From Chryseobacterium sp. Leaf394 (GTDB lineage: Bacteria; Bacteroidota; Bacteroidia; Flavobacteriales; Weeksellaceae): DNA of 64,000 bases. Each line of letters starts with the position of its first letter. Position 1 is the stretch's first letter. The stretch is taken from assembly GCF_001424105.1 (NCBI RefSeq), contig NZ_LMQH01000011.1, forward strand, positions 2,110,184-2,174,183, in the 5' to 3' direction. The position numbers and the translations under genes are program-made. The notes under the pieces were generated by a model. The model had not been told where the DNA came from. It did no database searches and worked only from the letters and a program-made list of their open reading frames with translations. Positions 57,462 through 64,000 of the stretch are shown in pieces.

Positions 57462-58853
57462 TTAGTACCCAAGAATTTTCAGAATATCCTCAGGCCCCTG
57501 TCTTTCTCTGAAAATCTCATACTGGAACTCACCATTTTCATCCTTTTGAATCAAAATATGTCTTGGCTGAGGCATCAGACAGTGATGAACACCGCCGTAA
57601 CCGCCAATCGTTTCCTGATAAGCTCCCGTGTGGAAAAACCCGATATACAGAGGTTTTGTGTCACTGAAAACAGGCAGATAAATCGTGTTGGTATGCTGTT
57701 CGGAATTGTAATAATCGTCAGAATCACATGTTAATCCTCCAAGGAAAACCCTTTCGTAGGAATCATCCCAACGGTTGAGGGGAAGCATAATAAAGTGTCT
57801 TGAAATTGCCCAGGTATCAGGAAGCGTGGTCATGAAAGATGAATCGATCATATTCCATTTTTCTCTGTCGTTCTGGCGTTTTTGTGAAATGATTTTGTAC
57901 AGATTAGCACCACTTTCTCCTACGGTAAAACTTCCGAATTCGGTGTAGATGTTTGGCTCTTCTACCCCTTCCTCTTCACAGAATTTTTTGATCTGAGAAA
58001 CAATTTCTTCCACCATGTACTGGTAATCGTAATCAAAATTTAAAGAAGTTTTAATTGGGAAACCGCCACCGATATTGAGTGAATTCACTTCCGGAGCGAT
58101 CTTTTTCAAACGTGCATAAACACGGAGACATTTGTACAGTTCATTCCAGTAGTAGGCTGTATCCTTGATTCCGGTATTGATGAAGAAGTGCAGCATTTTC
58201 AGCCTTGCATTAGGATGTTCAGCTATTTTCTGGCTGTAATATGGAATAATATCCTTGTATCCGATTCCGAGTCTTGAAGTATAGAATTCGAACTTCGGTT
58301 CTTCCTCAGAAGCGATTCTGATTCCGATATCGAAGGTTTTGTCGATGCTTTCTGTGAGTTTATCCAGTTCACGGTAATTATCCAGAATGGGCGTAATATT
58401 TTCGAAACCGCTGTTGATCATGTCCGAAATTTTCGCGAGATAATCGTCGGTTTTAAAGCCATTGCAGATCACTTCGATGCTTTTTTCCACTTTTCCTTCA
58501 TTGAAAAGAGATTTTACGATGTCCATATCGTAGGCTGAAGAAGTTTCGATGGAAATATCATTTTTCAGGGCTTCTTCAATTACAAATTTGAAATGACTGG
58601 ATTTTGTGCAGTAGCAGTATCTGTAGTTTTTTTTGTAGTCGATTTTCTCAAAAGCTTCTTTAAACCAGCCTTTTGCCTTCTGTATATTCTGAGAAATCTT
58701 CGGGAGGTAACTTACCTTAAGAGGTGTTCCAAACTTCTCAACAACTTCCATCAGAGGAATGTCGTGAAAAGACAAATTGTTCTCAGAAACATTGAATTCT
58801 TCGGTTGGGAAGTACAATGTCTGATCAATAAGTTCCGAGTACTTTATTTTCAT
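57462..58853 (-). CDS. Arginine decarboxylase, PLP-dependent (Bacteroidetes type)
   Basis: It forms agmatine from arginine at the start of polyamine synthesis. The 463 residues follow the alanine-racemase fold of Orn/DAP/Arg decarboxylases. Visible are the PLP-lysine region in YCYCTKSSHF, the phosphate-site glycines in NIGGGFP, EFGSFTVGESGANLY, the substrate Cys/Asp region GGLTCDSDDYY and FFHTGAYQ. This short arginine decarboxylase replaces the large SpeA in many Bacteroidetes. The agmatine-using gene (speB-type) is not in the window. Reaction assignment rests on similarity. Confidence 0.87.
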   Translation of the reverse strand: MKIKYSELIDQTLYFPTEEFNVSENNLSFHDIPLMEVVEKFGTPLKVSYLPKISQNIQKAKGWFKEAFEKIDYKKNYRYCYCTKSSHFKFVIEEALKNDISIETSSAYDMDIVKSLFNEGKVEKSIEVICNGFKTDDYLAKISDMINSGFENITPILDNYRELDKLTESIDKTFDIGIRIASEEEPKFEFYTSRLGIGYKDIIPYYSQKIAEHPNARLKMLHFFINTGIKDTAYYWNELYKCLRVYARLKKIAPEVNSLNIGGGFPIKTSLNFDYDYQYMVEEIVSQIKKFCEEEGVEEPNIYTEFGSFTVGESGANLYKIISQKRQNDREKWNMIDSSFMTTLPDTWAISRHFIMLPLNRWDDSYERVFLGGLTCDSDDYYNSEQHTNTIYLPVFSDTKPLYIGFFHTGAYQETIGGYGGVHHCLMPQPRHILIQKDENGEFQYEIFRERQGPEDILKILGY

Positions 58854-58971
58854 TTTCTAGCAAGTGAATTAAGAATGCAAAATTGCTAAAAAAGTTTGAT
58901 TTTACGGTTTTAAATTTTCTTAAAGTTTCAGCAGGATCAAAATTAGCGTCCTTGTTTCTGTCAATATAAAA

Positions 58972-59661
58972 TTAGAGATAATCCTTTCCTACAAACAACA
59001 GCAGATCTCCTTTCTCATACGTTACTGAAACTTCATCTTCAGATGCAAAATTCCGGGTACCTATTCTTGAGGTAATATTCAGATTTTCATTATCTAACGT
59101 CCAGTTCAGACCTTTCGTGGTTAAATTTTCAGCTATAGGAAATGGATACAGTGAAACCAGTTTGCCTTTTACATTTTTTAAAGTAAAGGATTGGGGAATA
59201 AAAAAATATTCAGAAAACTCATCATAAAATGTGATGTTTAGATTCTCTTTAAGTGAGTAAGCCACCGTCAGATTTCCCAAAAAGTGATCCTGTTCGCCAC
59301 CGCTTCCTCCAAAAACATCGATATTTTCAAAACCTTTTTCAGCAATAATTTCCAAGGCTTTATGAAAATCTGTTTTTTCCTGATCGGGCGTGTAAATAAA
59401 TTTGTCTTCATACAGATTTTCGTCTGATCCGGAATGCGAATCAAAATCACCGGAAATGAAATCTAAATTCTCCATCGGAAAATTTAAATCTTTCAGATAA
59501 TGGAAGGCACCGTCGGTACAGGCGATCAATGAATAAATATCTAAGTCGGGGAGCGATTTTGGGGCATCGCCGTTGATGAAAAGCAGACATTTTCCTTTCC
59601 TTAAATCCCTCTCCGAAAGAAAGGGATTTTCACTATTATTATAATCAGAATTACTTGACAT
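58972..59661 (-). CDS. Thiamine pyrophosphokinase
   Basis: It makes thiamine diphosphate from thiamine and ATP. The 229 residues show LINGDAPKSLPDL (N-terminal), ACTDGAFHYL, GDFDSHSG, DQEKTDFHKAL and GGSGGEQDHFLGNL, the complete set of thiamine-pyrophosphokinase motifs. No thiamine-biosynthesis genes are adjacent, so it works as a salvage enzyme. It is transcribed in the same direction as the cobalamin adenosyltransferase gene 106 bp upstream and the arginine decarboxylase downstream. Confidence 0.92.
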   Translation of the reverse strand: MSSNSDYNNSENPFLSERDLRKGKCLLFINGDAPKSLPDLDIYSLIACTDGAFHYLKDLNFPMENLDFISGDFDSHSGSDENLYEDKFIYTPDQEKTDFHKALEIIAEKGFENIDVFGGSGGEQDHFLGNLTVAYSLKENLNITFYDEFSEYFFIPQSFTLKNVKGKLVSLYPFPIAENLTTKGLNWTLDNENLNITSRIGTRNFASEDEVSVTYEKGDLLLFVGKDYL

Positions 59662-59767
59662 ATTTTTTTATCTCTTCATTGACATCCATTTCGTAGAACG
59701 TAAATATTTAGTAAAAACTTACATTTTGTTTATTTGGCTCTTTTTACTTTTTACTTAGCTCTTCCGA

Positions 59768-60340
59768 CTAACCTCTTTCACTCGGGTTCCAGTATTCTTC
59801 AGTTTCATTGCTGATTTTGGAAATGTATCTCGCCAAGACGAAAAGATAATCTGAAAGTCTGTTTAAATATTTAATCAGCTCAGGACGTACTTCCTCAGAT
59901 TCATTTAAGAAAACCAACGAACGTTCTGCTCTTCTGCAAATCGTTCTTGCAGCATGTAAAAAAGTCGCTGATTTACCACCACCCGGAAGGATGAAAAATT
60001 GAAGCGGCTCTAATTTTTCTTCAAAAGCATCCATCCAGTTTTCGAGTTCTTCAATTTCGCTGTCTGAAATGATTAATGGAAGTCGCGATTTTCCGTTCGC
60101 CAACATCAGTTTATCCACAGGAGTTGCTGCTTCAGAACCGACTGTAAATAAGTCAAACTGAATTTTTTTGAGCTGTTTTAAAACTTCCTCATCCGTAATA
60201 TAACTTTTTGAAATTCCTATAAATGAATTGAGTTCGTCGATATTTCCATAGCTGTCTACTCTTGCACTGGCTTTTGAAACTCTCGTTCCGCCGTATAAAG
60301 CGGTCTGCCCTTTATCTCCTGTTTTGGTGTAAATTTTCAT
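59768..60340 (-). CDS. Cob(I)alamin adenosyltransferase, PduO type
   Basis: It transfers the adenosyl group of ATP to cob(I)alamin, making coenzyme B12. The 190 residues from the chosen ATG at 60340 begin MKIYTKTGDKGQTALYGG, the ATP-binding loop, and contain RTICRRAERSLVFL, the family's basic motif. A longer frame to 60388 adds 16 residues (MKMPSLLLSFKQLILQ) with no family match, so the internal start is more likely. A B12-dependent enzyme user is not visible in the window. Confidence 0.93.
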   Translation of the reverse strand: MKIYTKTGDKGQTALYGGTRVSKASARVDSYGNIDELNSFIGISKSYITDEEVLKQLKKIQFDLFTVGSEAATPVDKLMLANGKSRLPLIISDSEIEELENWMDAFEEKLEPLQFFILPGGGKSATFLHAARTICRRAERSLVFLNESEEVRPELIKYLNRLSDYLFVLARYISKISNETEEYWNPSERG

Positions 60341-60447
60341 CTGTAAAATAAGTTGTTTAAATGACAAAAGTAATGATGGCATTTTCAATTCACTAAAGTA
60401 GTTTATTTTGCAAAAAGTAAAAAATGAAAATCACCAGTTCTGAAAAA

Positions 60448-60542
60448 ACACAATCCCTTAGCCCGGATAGGAACGGCATCCTTTTGTGATGAGGAACGAA
60501 GAGCAAAAGATACAGTGGATAGCCGGATTAAGCTCCTGAAAA
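60448..60542 (-). repeat. Dispersed hairpin repeat, copy 2
   Basis: Read on the minus strand: AGGAGC, TCCACTGTATCTTTT, then CACAAAAGGATGCCG and ATCCGGGCTA, the same order as at 1575-1690. The arms TATCTTTTG and CAAAAGGAT can pair although they differ in length from those of copy 1. Confidence 0.85.
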
Positions 60543-60579
60543 AATTAGTCACTACTGTTGCCCATTGCACATAAAAAAG

Positions 60580-60602
60580 ACCAACCTGTAACAGATTGGT
60601 CA
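60580..60602 (-). terminator. Minus-strand terminator without an intact gene upstream
   Basis: GACCAACCTGT and ACAGATTGGTC pair with one mismatch; a run of A on the left reads as T on the minus strand. No complete minus-strand gene precedes it within the region. Confidence 0.8.
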
Positions 60603-60611
60603 GATTCAAAA

Positions 60612-60698
60612 TTATCTTTTATGACAACTTCCATAGGCTGGATTTCTGTTATCAACTTCACAATAACGTGAGGAAATATATTTTATTTTGTGGAAATT
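60612..60698 (-). pseudogene. Remnant of a cysteine-containing peptide or protein end
   Basis: A 28-codon minus-strand frame without ATG reads ... YISSRYCEVDNRNPAYGSC, then HKR and a stop. It ends 10 bp before an intact terminator. Having two cysteines, a compact ending and its own terminator, it looks like the C-terminal end of a small secreted peptide (such as a bacteriocin-like one) whose front part was lost. It could also be chance. Confidence 0.3.
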
Positions 60699-60755
60699 TT
60701 AAATATTTTTAAATCTTAAAAATCCTACTGACAAACTGTTGTCATCATCACTTCT

Positions 60756-60763
60756 TACCTTTG
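60756..60763 (+). promoter_or_regulatory. Probable -7 promoter element of the DinB-family gene
   Basis: TACCTTTG (TAnnTTTG), 30 bp before the ATG at 60794; a TTG at 60739-60741 is 14 bp further upstream, somewhat close for a -33 element. Confidence 0.6.
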
Positions 60764-60793
60764 TCTTAACATTAACAAACAAAACAATAGGTT

Positions 60794-61285
60794 ATGACAA
60801 CTACAGCAACATCAACGACACATTTTATCTCTTCAGCACAGCTTTTGGAGCACTGGCAGGGACACAGAAACCTGACAAGAAGAGTGATTGAAATGTTTCC
60901 TGAAAAAGAATTATTTGAGTTCTCGATCGGCGGAATGAGACCGTTTGCAAAACTGGCAGTGGAATTGGTCAGCATCGCAGGTCCGGCTTTAAAAGGTATC
61001 GTTGAAGGTCAGGTGGAGGAGTTTTCTGAGGAAGCTTTTCAGCCGAAAACTAAGGAAGAACTTTTGGCGAAGTGGGATTCTGAAACGGAAGTGATCAATC
61101 AGTATTTCAGTCAGATTTCTGAGGAGAGATTTCAGGAAACGTTTAATTTATTCGGTCAGTATGAGTTTCCGGTGTATCAGAATATTCTGTATTTCGTAGA
61201 TAATGAGGTGCATCACCGTGGACAGGGATTTGTGTATCTTAGAGCGCTGGGAATTGAGCCGCCGTTTTTCTGGGAAAGATTTTAG
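60794..61285 (+). CDS. DinB family protein
   Basis: A 163-residue four-helix-bundle metalloprotein of the DinB/YfiT superfamily. Candidate metal-ligand histidines are seen in LLEHWQGHRNLT near residue 20 and in DNEVHHRGQGFVYLRAL near residue 140. Members include thiol-dependent S-transferases and damage-inducible proteins; no substrate is evident. It is the usual length. Its own promoter box precedes it; a repeat-rich region follows. Confidence 0.9.
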   Translation: MTTTATSTTHFISSAQLLEHWQGHRNLTRRVIEMFPEKELFEFSIGGMRPFAKLAVELVSIAGPALKGIVEGQVEEFSEEAFQPKTKEELLAKWDSETEVINQYFSQISEERFQETFNLFGQYEFPVYQNILYFVDNEVHHRGQGFVYLRALGIEPPFFWERF

Positions 61286-61690
61286 GCATCTCTGATGCTT
61301 TAATATTTCTCTCGCAGATTTTGCGGATGAAGCAGATTTTTTTTTGAATGTGTGAGCATCTGTGGAATCTGTGAGAGTTTTTTTTCATTAACATATTTTT
61401 TTTGACACATACGTCACATGAGTTTTCAGTCGACAGCTTTGAAAACATTTTAGAACACATGAGTTTGAAAATCGAAGATTTTCATTTACTGTCTGTAGAA
61501 ATCGCTGGAATCTGTGCGAGTTTTTTTTGCGCACGGATTACACGGATTTACACAGATGTTTCTGAATAAAATGCTTGTGAAAGATTTTTTTCTCCCACAG
61601 ATTTTGCAGATTGAGCAGATTTAAAATCTGTGAGGATCTGTGGAATCTGTGCGACATTTGTTTGCCACGAATGCACGGATGATTATGTAA
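61286..61690. repeat. Cluster of CAGATTTTGC / AATCTGTG palindromic repeats
   Basis: The region contains at least two inverted-repeat units: CTCGCAGATTTTGCGGATGA ... GGAATCTGTGAGAG (61302-61378) and CCACAGATTTTGCAGATTGA ... GGAATCTGTGCGACA (61594-61657), with a related fragment GAATCTGTGCGAG and GCGCACGGATTACACGGATT, TACACAGATG in between. Similar words (AATCTGTGGAAG) occur at 53719. No gene seen. These look like dispersed intergenic palindromes of the flavobacterial type; the words with a T run could also work as terminators. Confidence 0.8.
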
Positions 61691-62641
61691 CTATAGGCTT
61701 TTTGAAACTTTAGTGATTAATTCTTTCATAGTAATTTTCAGGGCTTCGGGTTCGATGATTTGGGCGTAATCGAAAAATGTGATCAGCCAGCGTGGGAAGC
61801 CTTCGTCAATCCATTCGGTTTCGAAGGTCATTTCGGTGCCGTTTTCGGTTTCTTTTTCTTCGGTTAAGCCGTAATAAATCTTAGAATTATTCAGATGTCC
61901 GATGATTTTTTTATCTACCAAAAGCCTGACGATGGTTTTATTTCCGTTCGGGCTCTGGCGGTAGTCGTTGATTTGTCCGTACTCCTGCAGAAAAGGATTT
62001 TGGGTTTTGGTAATACTTAAAATCCGGTCGATTCTAAACTGCCTGAAATCATTTCTAAGTGTACAGTACGCAATCATGTACCAGTAGCTGAATTCAAAAA
62101 ATACACCTACCACTTCGAGGGTTCTTGTCGAGATTTTGTCGTCAACCGTTTTGTACTCAATTAAAATCTGCTGTTTTTCTGCAATACTTTCCAGGATTGT
62201 TGGAATAATATTTTTTATTGTGTCTTCCTTTTTTGGATTGTAATTGTAAATTCCAATCTGATTTTCAATATTCTGGATTAAATTTTTATCTGAGTTTCTC
62301 AAAACCGAACGCACTTTTTCCATGGCGGTCTGGTAGTGATTCCCCAAACTTTCATGGGAGAATTTCTGCATTAGTTTTTCGGCCGTGATAAAACTTAAAA
62401 CTTCTTCTTTGGTAAACATCACGGGCGGAAGTTTGTAGCCATCCATCAGAGAATAACCGCTTCCAGCTTCACCAACGATTGGAATTCCGGCATTTTCCAG
62501 AGTTTTTATGTCACGGTAAATTGTTCTTACGCTCACTTCAAATTTTTCTGCCAAATCCTGAGCTCTCACAATCGGTTTTGACTGTAGTTGCGTGAGAATT
62601 GCGGTGACGCGGTCGAGTTTTTTGAGATAGTGGTCGTTCAT
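61691..62641 (-). CDS. HTH/WYL-domain transcription regulator (YafY-like)
   Basis: A 316-residue regulator. The N-terminal helix-turn-helix reads VRAQDLAEKFEVSVRTIYRD, followed by LENAGIPIVGEAGSGYSLMDGYKLPP (the wing). The WYL domain around residues 150-225 holds FSYWYMIAYCTLRNDFRQFRIDRI, the ligand-sensing segment, and a WCX C-terminal part follows. Family members control efflux, DNA repair or stress genes. It lies upstream of no obvious target: the ABC exporter behind it is on the same strand and directly precedes it in transcription, separated by a tandem repeat. Confidence 0.92.
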   Translation of the reverse strand: MNDHYLKKLDRVTAILTQLQSKPIVRAQDLAEKFEVSVRTIYRDIKTLENAGIPIVGEAGSGYSLMDGYKLPPVMFTKEEVLSFITAEKLMQKFSHESLGNHYQTAMEKVRSVLRNSDKNLIQNIENQIGIYNYNPKKEDTIKNIIPTILESIAEKQQILIEYKTVDDKISTRTLEVVGVFFEFSYWYMIAYCTLRNDFRQFRIDRILSITKTQNPFLQEYGQINDYRQSPNGNKTIVRLLVDKKIIGHLNNSKIYYGLTEEKETENGTEMTFETEWIDEGFPRWLITFFDYAQIIEPEALKITMKELITKVSKSL

Positions 62642-62660
62642 TGAGTGGGAGAGTTGGAGT

Positions 62661-62692
62661 GTTTTAGCGTTTTAGCGTTTTAGCGTTTTAGC
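62661..62692. repeat. Tandem repeat, 8-bp unit GTTTTAGC, 4 perfect copies
   Basis: Four identical octamers in the 55-bp gap between the ABC exporter stop and the WYL regulator start. It lies about 20-50 bp before the regulator's ATG (minus strand) and could change promoter or leader length by slippage. Confidence 0.95.
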
Positions 62693-62696
62693 AAAA

Positions 62697-64000
62697 TTAA
62701 TTATCCTTAAACGTATTCATCAGTTTATCCAGATTCAAACTCCTTGCAGAAGCATCAAAAATTTCTCTATACGTTCCGTTTAATTGCACCAGTTCATCAT
62801 GCGTTCCGCTTTCAACCACGTGTCCTTTTTTCATCACATAAATTTTATCTGAATCTAAAATCTGGGAAAGCGAGTGCGAAATAATTACCACCGTTCTTCC
62901 TTCTTTAATCGCTTCTAAAGAGTTTTTAATCTGTTCAGTGGCAATCGCATCCAAACTGGCAGTTGGCTCATCCAGAAAAATAATCGGTGGATTTTTTAAA
63001 AATAATCTGGCAATCGCAATTCTCTGTTGCTGTCCGCCCGAAAGCTGGGTGGCATCGTGCTGGTATTTTTCGGGTAAATCTAAAATCTGATCGTGGAGAT
63101 AGGCTTTTTTAGCGGCTTCTTCAATTTCCTCAAAACCTGCATTCATATTTCCGTAACGGATGTTGTCTTCAATACTTCCCTGAAAAATATGGTTTTTCTG
63201 TAAAACCAAACCGATATCATTTCGCAGATAAGCATTGTCGTACTGATTCAGATTAATTCCATCCAATAAAATTTCGCCAGTATCGGGAAGATAAAATTTA
63301 CATAAAAGATTGATGATAGTGGACTTTCCGGCTCCACTTAAGCCGACTAAAGCTGTGGTTTTTCCGTTTTCGATGGCCATAGAAACGTTGTGTAAAGCCT
63401 GAGTTCCGTTTGGATACGTGAAATTGACGTTTTTGAGCTCAAAATTTTCAAAAGTCATGGCTTCTTTCAGCGTTCCGTTGGGCTCCGCTTCTTCGTCTGC
63501 ATTTAAAATTTCAAAATAACCTTCCGCGTAAATCATCGCATCATTCATGTCATCATAAATTCTGTGAAGCTGTCTGATCGGCGAAGAAACATTGTTGAAC
63601 AACATGATGTGAAGCATGATAGCGCCCAAAGTCATTTGCTGGTTCAAAACCAAATAAACCGTCAGTAAAATAATCAAAACCACACCAATCTGCTCGATGA
63701 ATGTCTTTAAACCTTCGTAGATAAAACTGGTTTTCCGGGTGTACATCTGGCTGTCCATGAGTTGCATCTGCAGATCAAACTGTTTTTTGCCTTCAAATTT
63801 TTCACGTACGAAACTTTTGATCACCAAAATGGAATTGATTAAATTTAATAATCCAGAAGTCTTCTGTTCACGCTGGTTCCGAAGCTGCCTTCTTACGCCA
63901 CCCAGTTTTTTAGCCTGCATTGAGGTGACATAAAAATAAATCGGGACAATAATTGTGGAAACCAAACCGACGTACACGTTCTGCATGTACATTATAACCA
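62697..64000 (-). CDS. ABC exporter, fused membrane and ATPase domains, N-terminus outside the window
   Basis: An ABC transporter half-exporter (type IV fold): the C-terminal part of the membrane domain and a full nucleotide-binding domain. Walker A GLSGAGKST, Q loop LVLQKNHIF, signature LSGGQQQR, Walker B IIFLDEPTA and H loop ISHS are intact. The frame is still open at the window edge with no stop, so the start codon and first membrane helices lie outside; the ATG at 63992 is internal. Substrate unknown; lipids, drugs and peptides are all possible. Confidence 0.93.
   Translation of the reverse strand, partial: VIMYMQNVYVGLVSTIIVPIYFYVTSMQAKKLGGVRRQLRNQREQKTSGLLNLINSILVIKSFVREKFEGKKQFDLQMQLMDSQMYTRKTSFIYEGLKTFIEQIGVVLIILLTVYLVLNQQMTLGAIMLHIMLFNNVSSPIRQLHRIYDDMNDAMIYAEGYFEILNADEEAEPNGTLKEAMTFENFELKNVNFTYPNGTQALHNVSMAIENGKTTALVGLSGAGKSTIINLLCKFYLPDTGEILLDGINLNQYDNAYLRNDIGLVLQKNHIFQGSIEDNIRYGNMNAGFEEIEEAAKKAYLHDQILDLPEKYQHDATQLSGGQQQRIAIARLFLKNPPIIFLDEPTASLDAIATEQIKNSLEAIKEGRTVVIISHSLSQILDSDKIYVMKKGHVVESGTHDELVQLNGTYREIFDASARSLNLDKLMNTFKDN

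Larger units (their letters stand above)
60341..60793. other. Intergenic region with repeat, terminator and peptide-tail remnant
   Basis: No full gene. From left to right: A-rich leader of the adenosyltransferase gene, hairpin repeat copy 2 (60448-60542), a minus-strand terminator (60580-60602), a minus-strand reading frame without start (60612-60698), and the promoter of the DinB-family gene. Confidence 0.7.

Overview
The window looks like chromosomal DNA of a Flavobacteriia member, most probably Chryseobacterium or a close Weeksellaceae relative. The reasons are low GC with A-rich leaders instead of strong Shine-Dalgarno sites, many Bacteroidetes-type -7 boxes (TAnnTTTG), GldD and GLPGLI-family proteins, the flavobacterial mevalonate-type HMG-CoA synthase, a Bacteroidetes-type (T6SSiii) TssB/TssC pair, and characteristic dispersed hairpin repeats between genes. 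No rRNA, tRNA, CRISPR array, prophage or complete insertion sequence was seen.

Layout. 1-6.4 kb: mnmE (cut by the window edge), three lipoprotein genes (the middle one broken by two frameshifts), a short aldo/keto-reductase-like relic and an X-Pro aminopeptidase. 6.8-11.5 kb: a DUF6526-like protein, a small lipoprotein, topoisomerase IB, pruA and two small lipoproteins. 11.5-14.3 kb: a patatin-like phospholipase followed by tssB and tssC without any other T6SS gene. 14.4-18.6 kb: mutY, gldD, a PfkB-family sugar kinase and a SurA-like periplasmic PPIase. 18.6-27.3 kb: nitronate monooxygenase, a NrtR-like regulator, a DAO-family oxidase, a STAS/SEC14-like protein, an MFS exporter, lipA, a small membrane protein, a dicarboxylate symporter and a BON / BON-SH3 pair. 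27.4-33.1 kb: a large outer-membrane barrel protein, then an accessory stretch with a polyvalent-protein-type kinase, a GLPGLI protein, a tandem array of double hairpins and a DUF6934 gene with a 52-residue partner.

33.2-49.0 kb is mostly metabolism and peptide degradation: CocE/NonD hydrolase, HMG-CoA synthase, M1 aminopeptidase, thyA, prolyl oligopeptidase, an SDR, a GreA-like protein, an alpha-amylase lipoprotein, a pRiA4b ORF-3/TnpR-passenger-like protein and a PhoR/PhoB-like two-component system. 49.2-53.0 kb is a TonB-dependent receptor and a beta-helix lipoprotein transcribed divergently from the two-component system; together they look like a nutrient (possibly phosphate) uptake module. 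53.0-64.0 kb holds AlkB and Ada/Ogt-like alkylation repair proteins, a HAD phosphatase, DUF4262 and orphan accessory genes, arginine decarboxylase, thiamine pyrophosphokinase, cobalamin adenosyltransferase, a DinB-family protein, a WYL regulator and the C-terminal part of an ABC exporter.

The most unusual signals are the tssBC pair next to a phospholipase, the 69-bp double-hairpin array with compensatory base changes beside the DUF6934 two-gene unit, the orphan polyvalent kinase, several 6-8 bp tandem repeats just upstream of genes (candidate length-variable promoters), and several families of dispersed palindromic repeats. Function calls come from motif recognition only; no database search was run.
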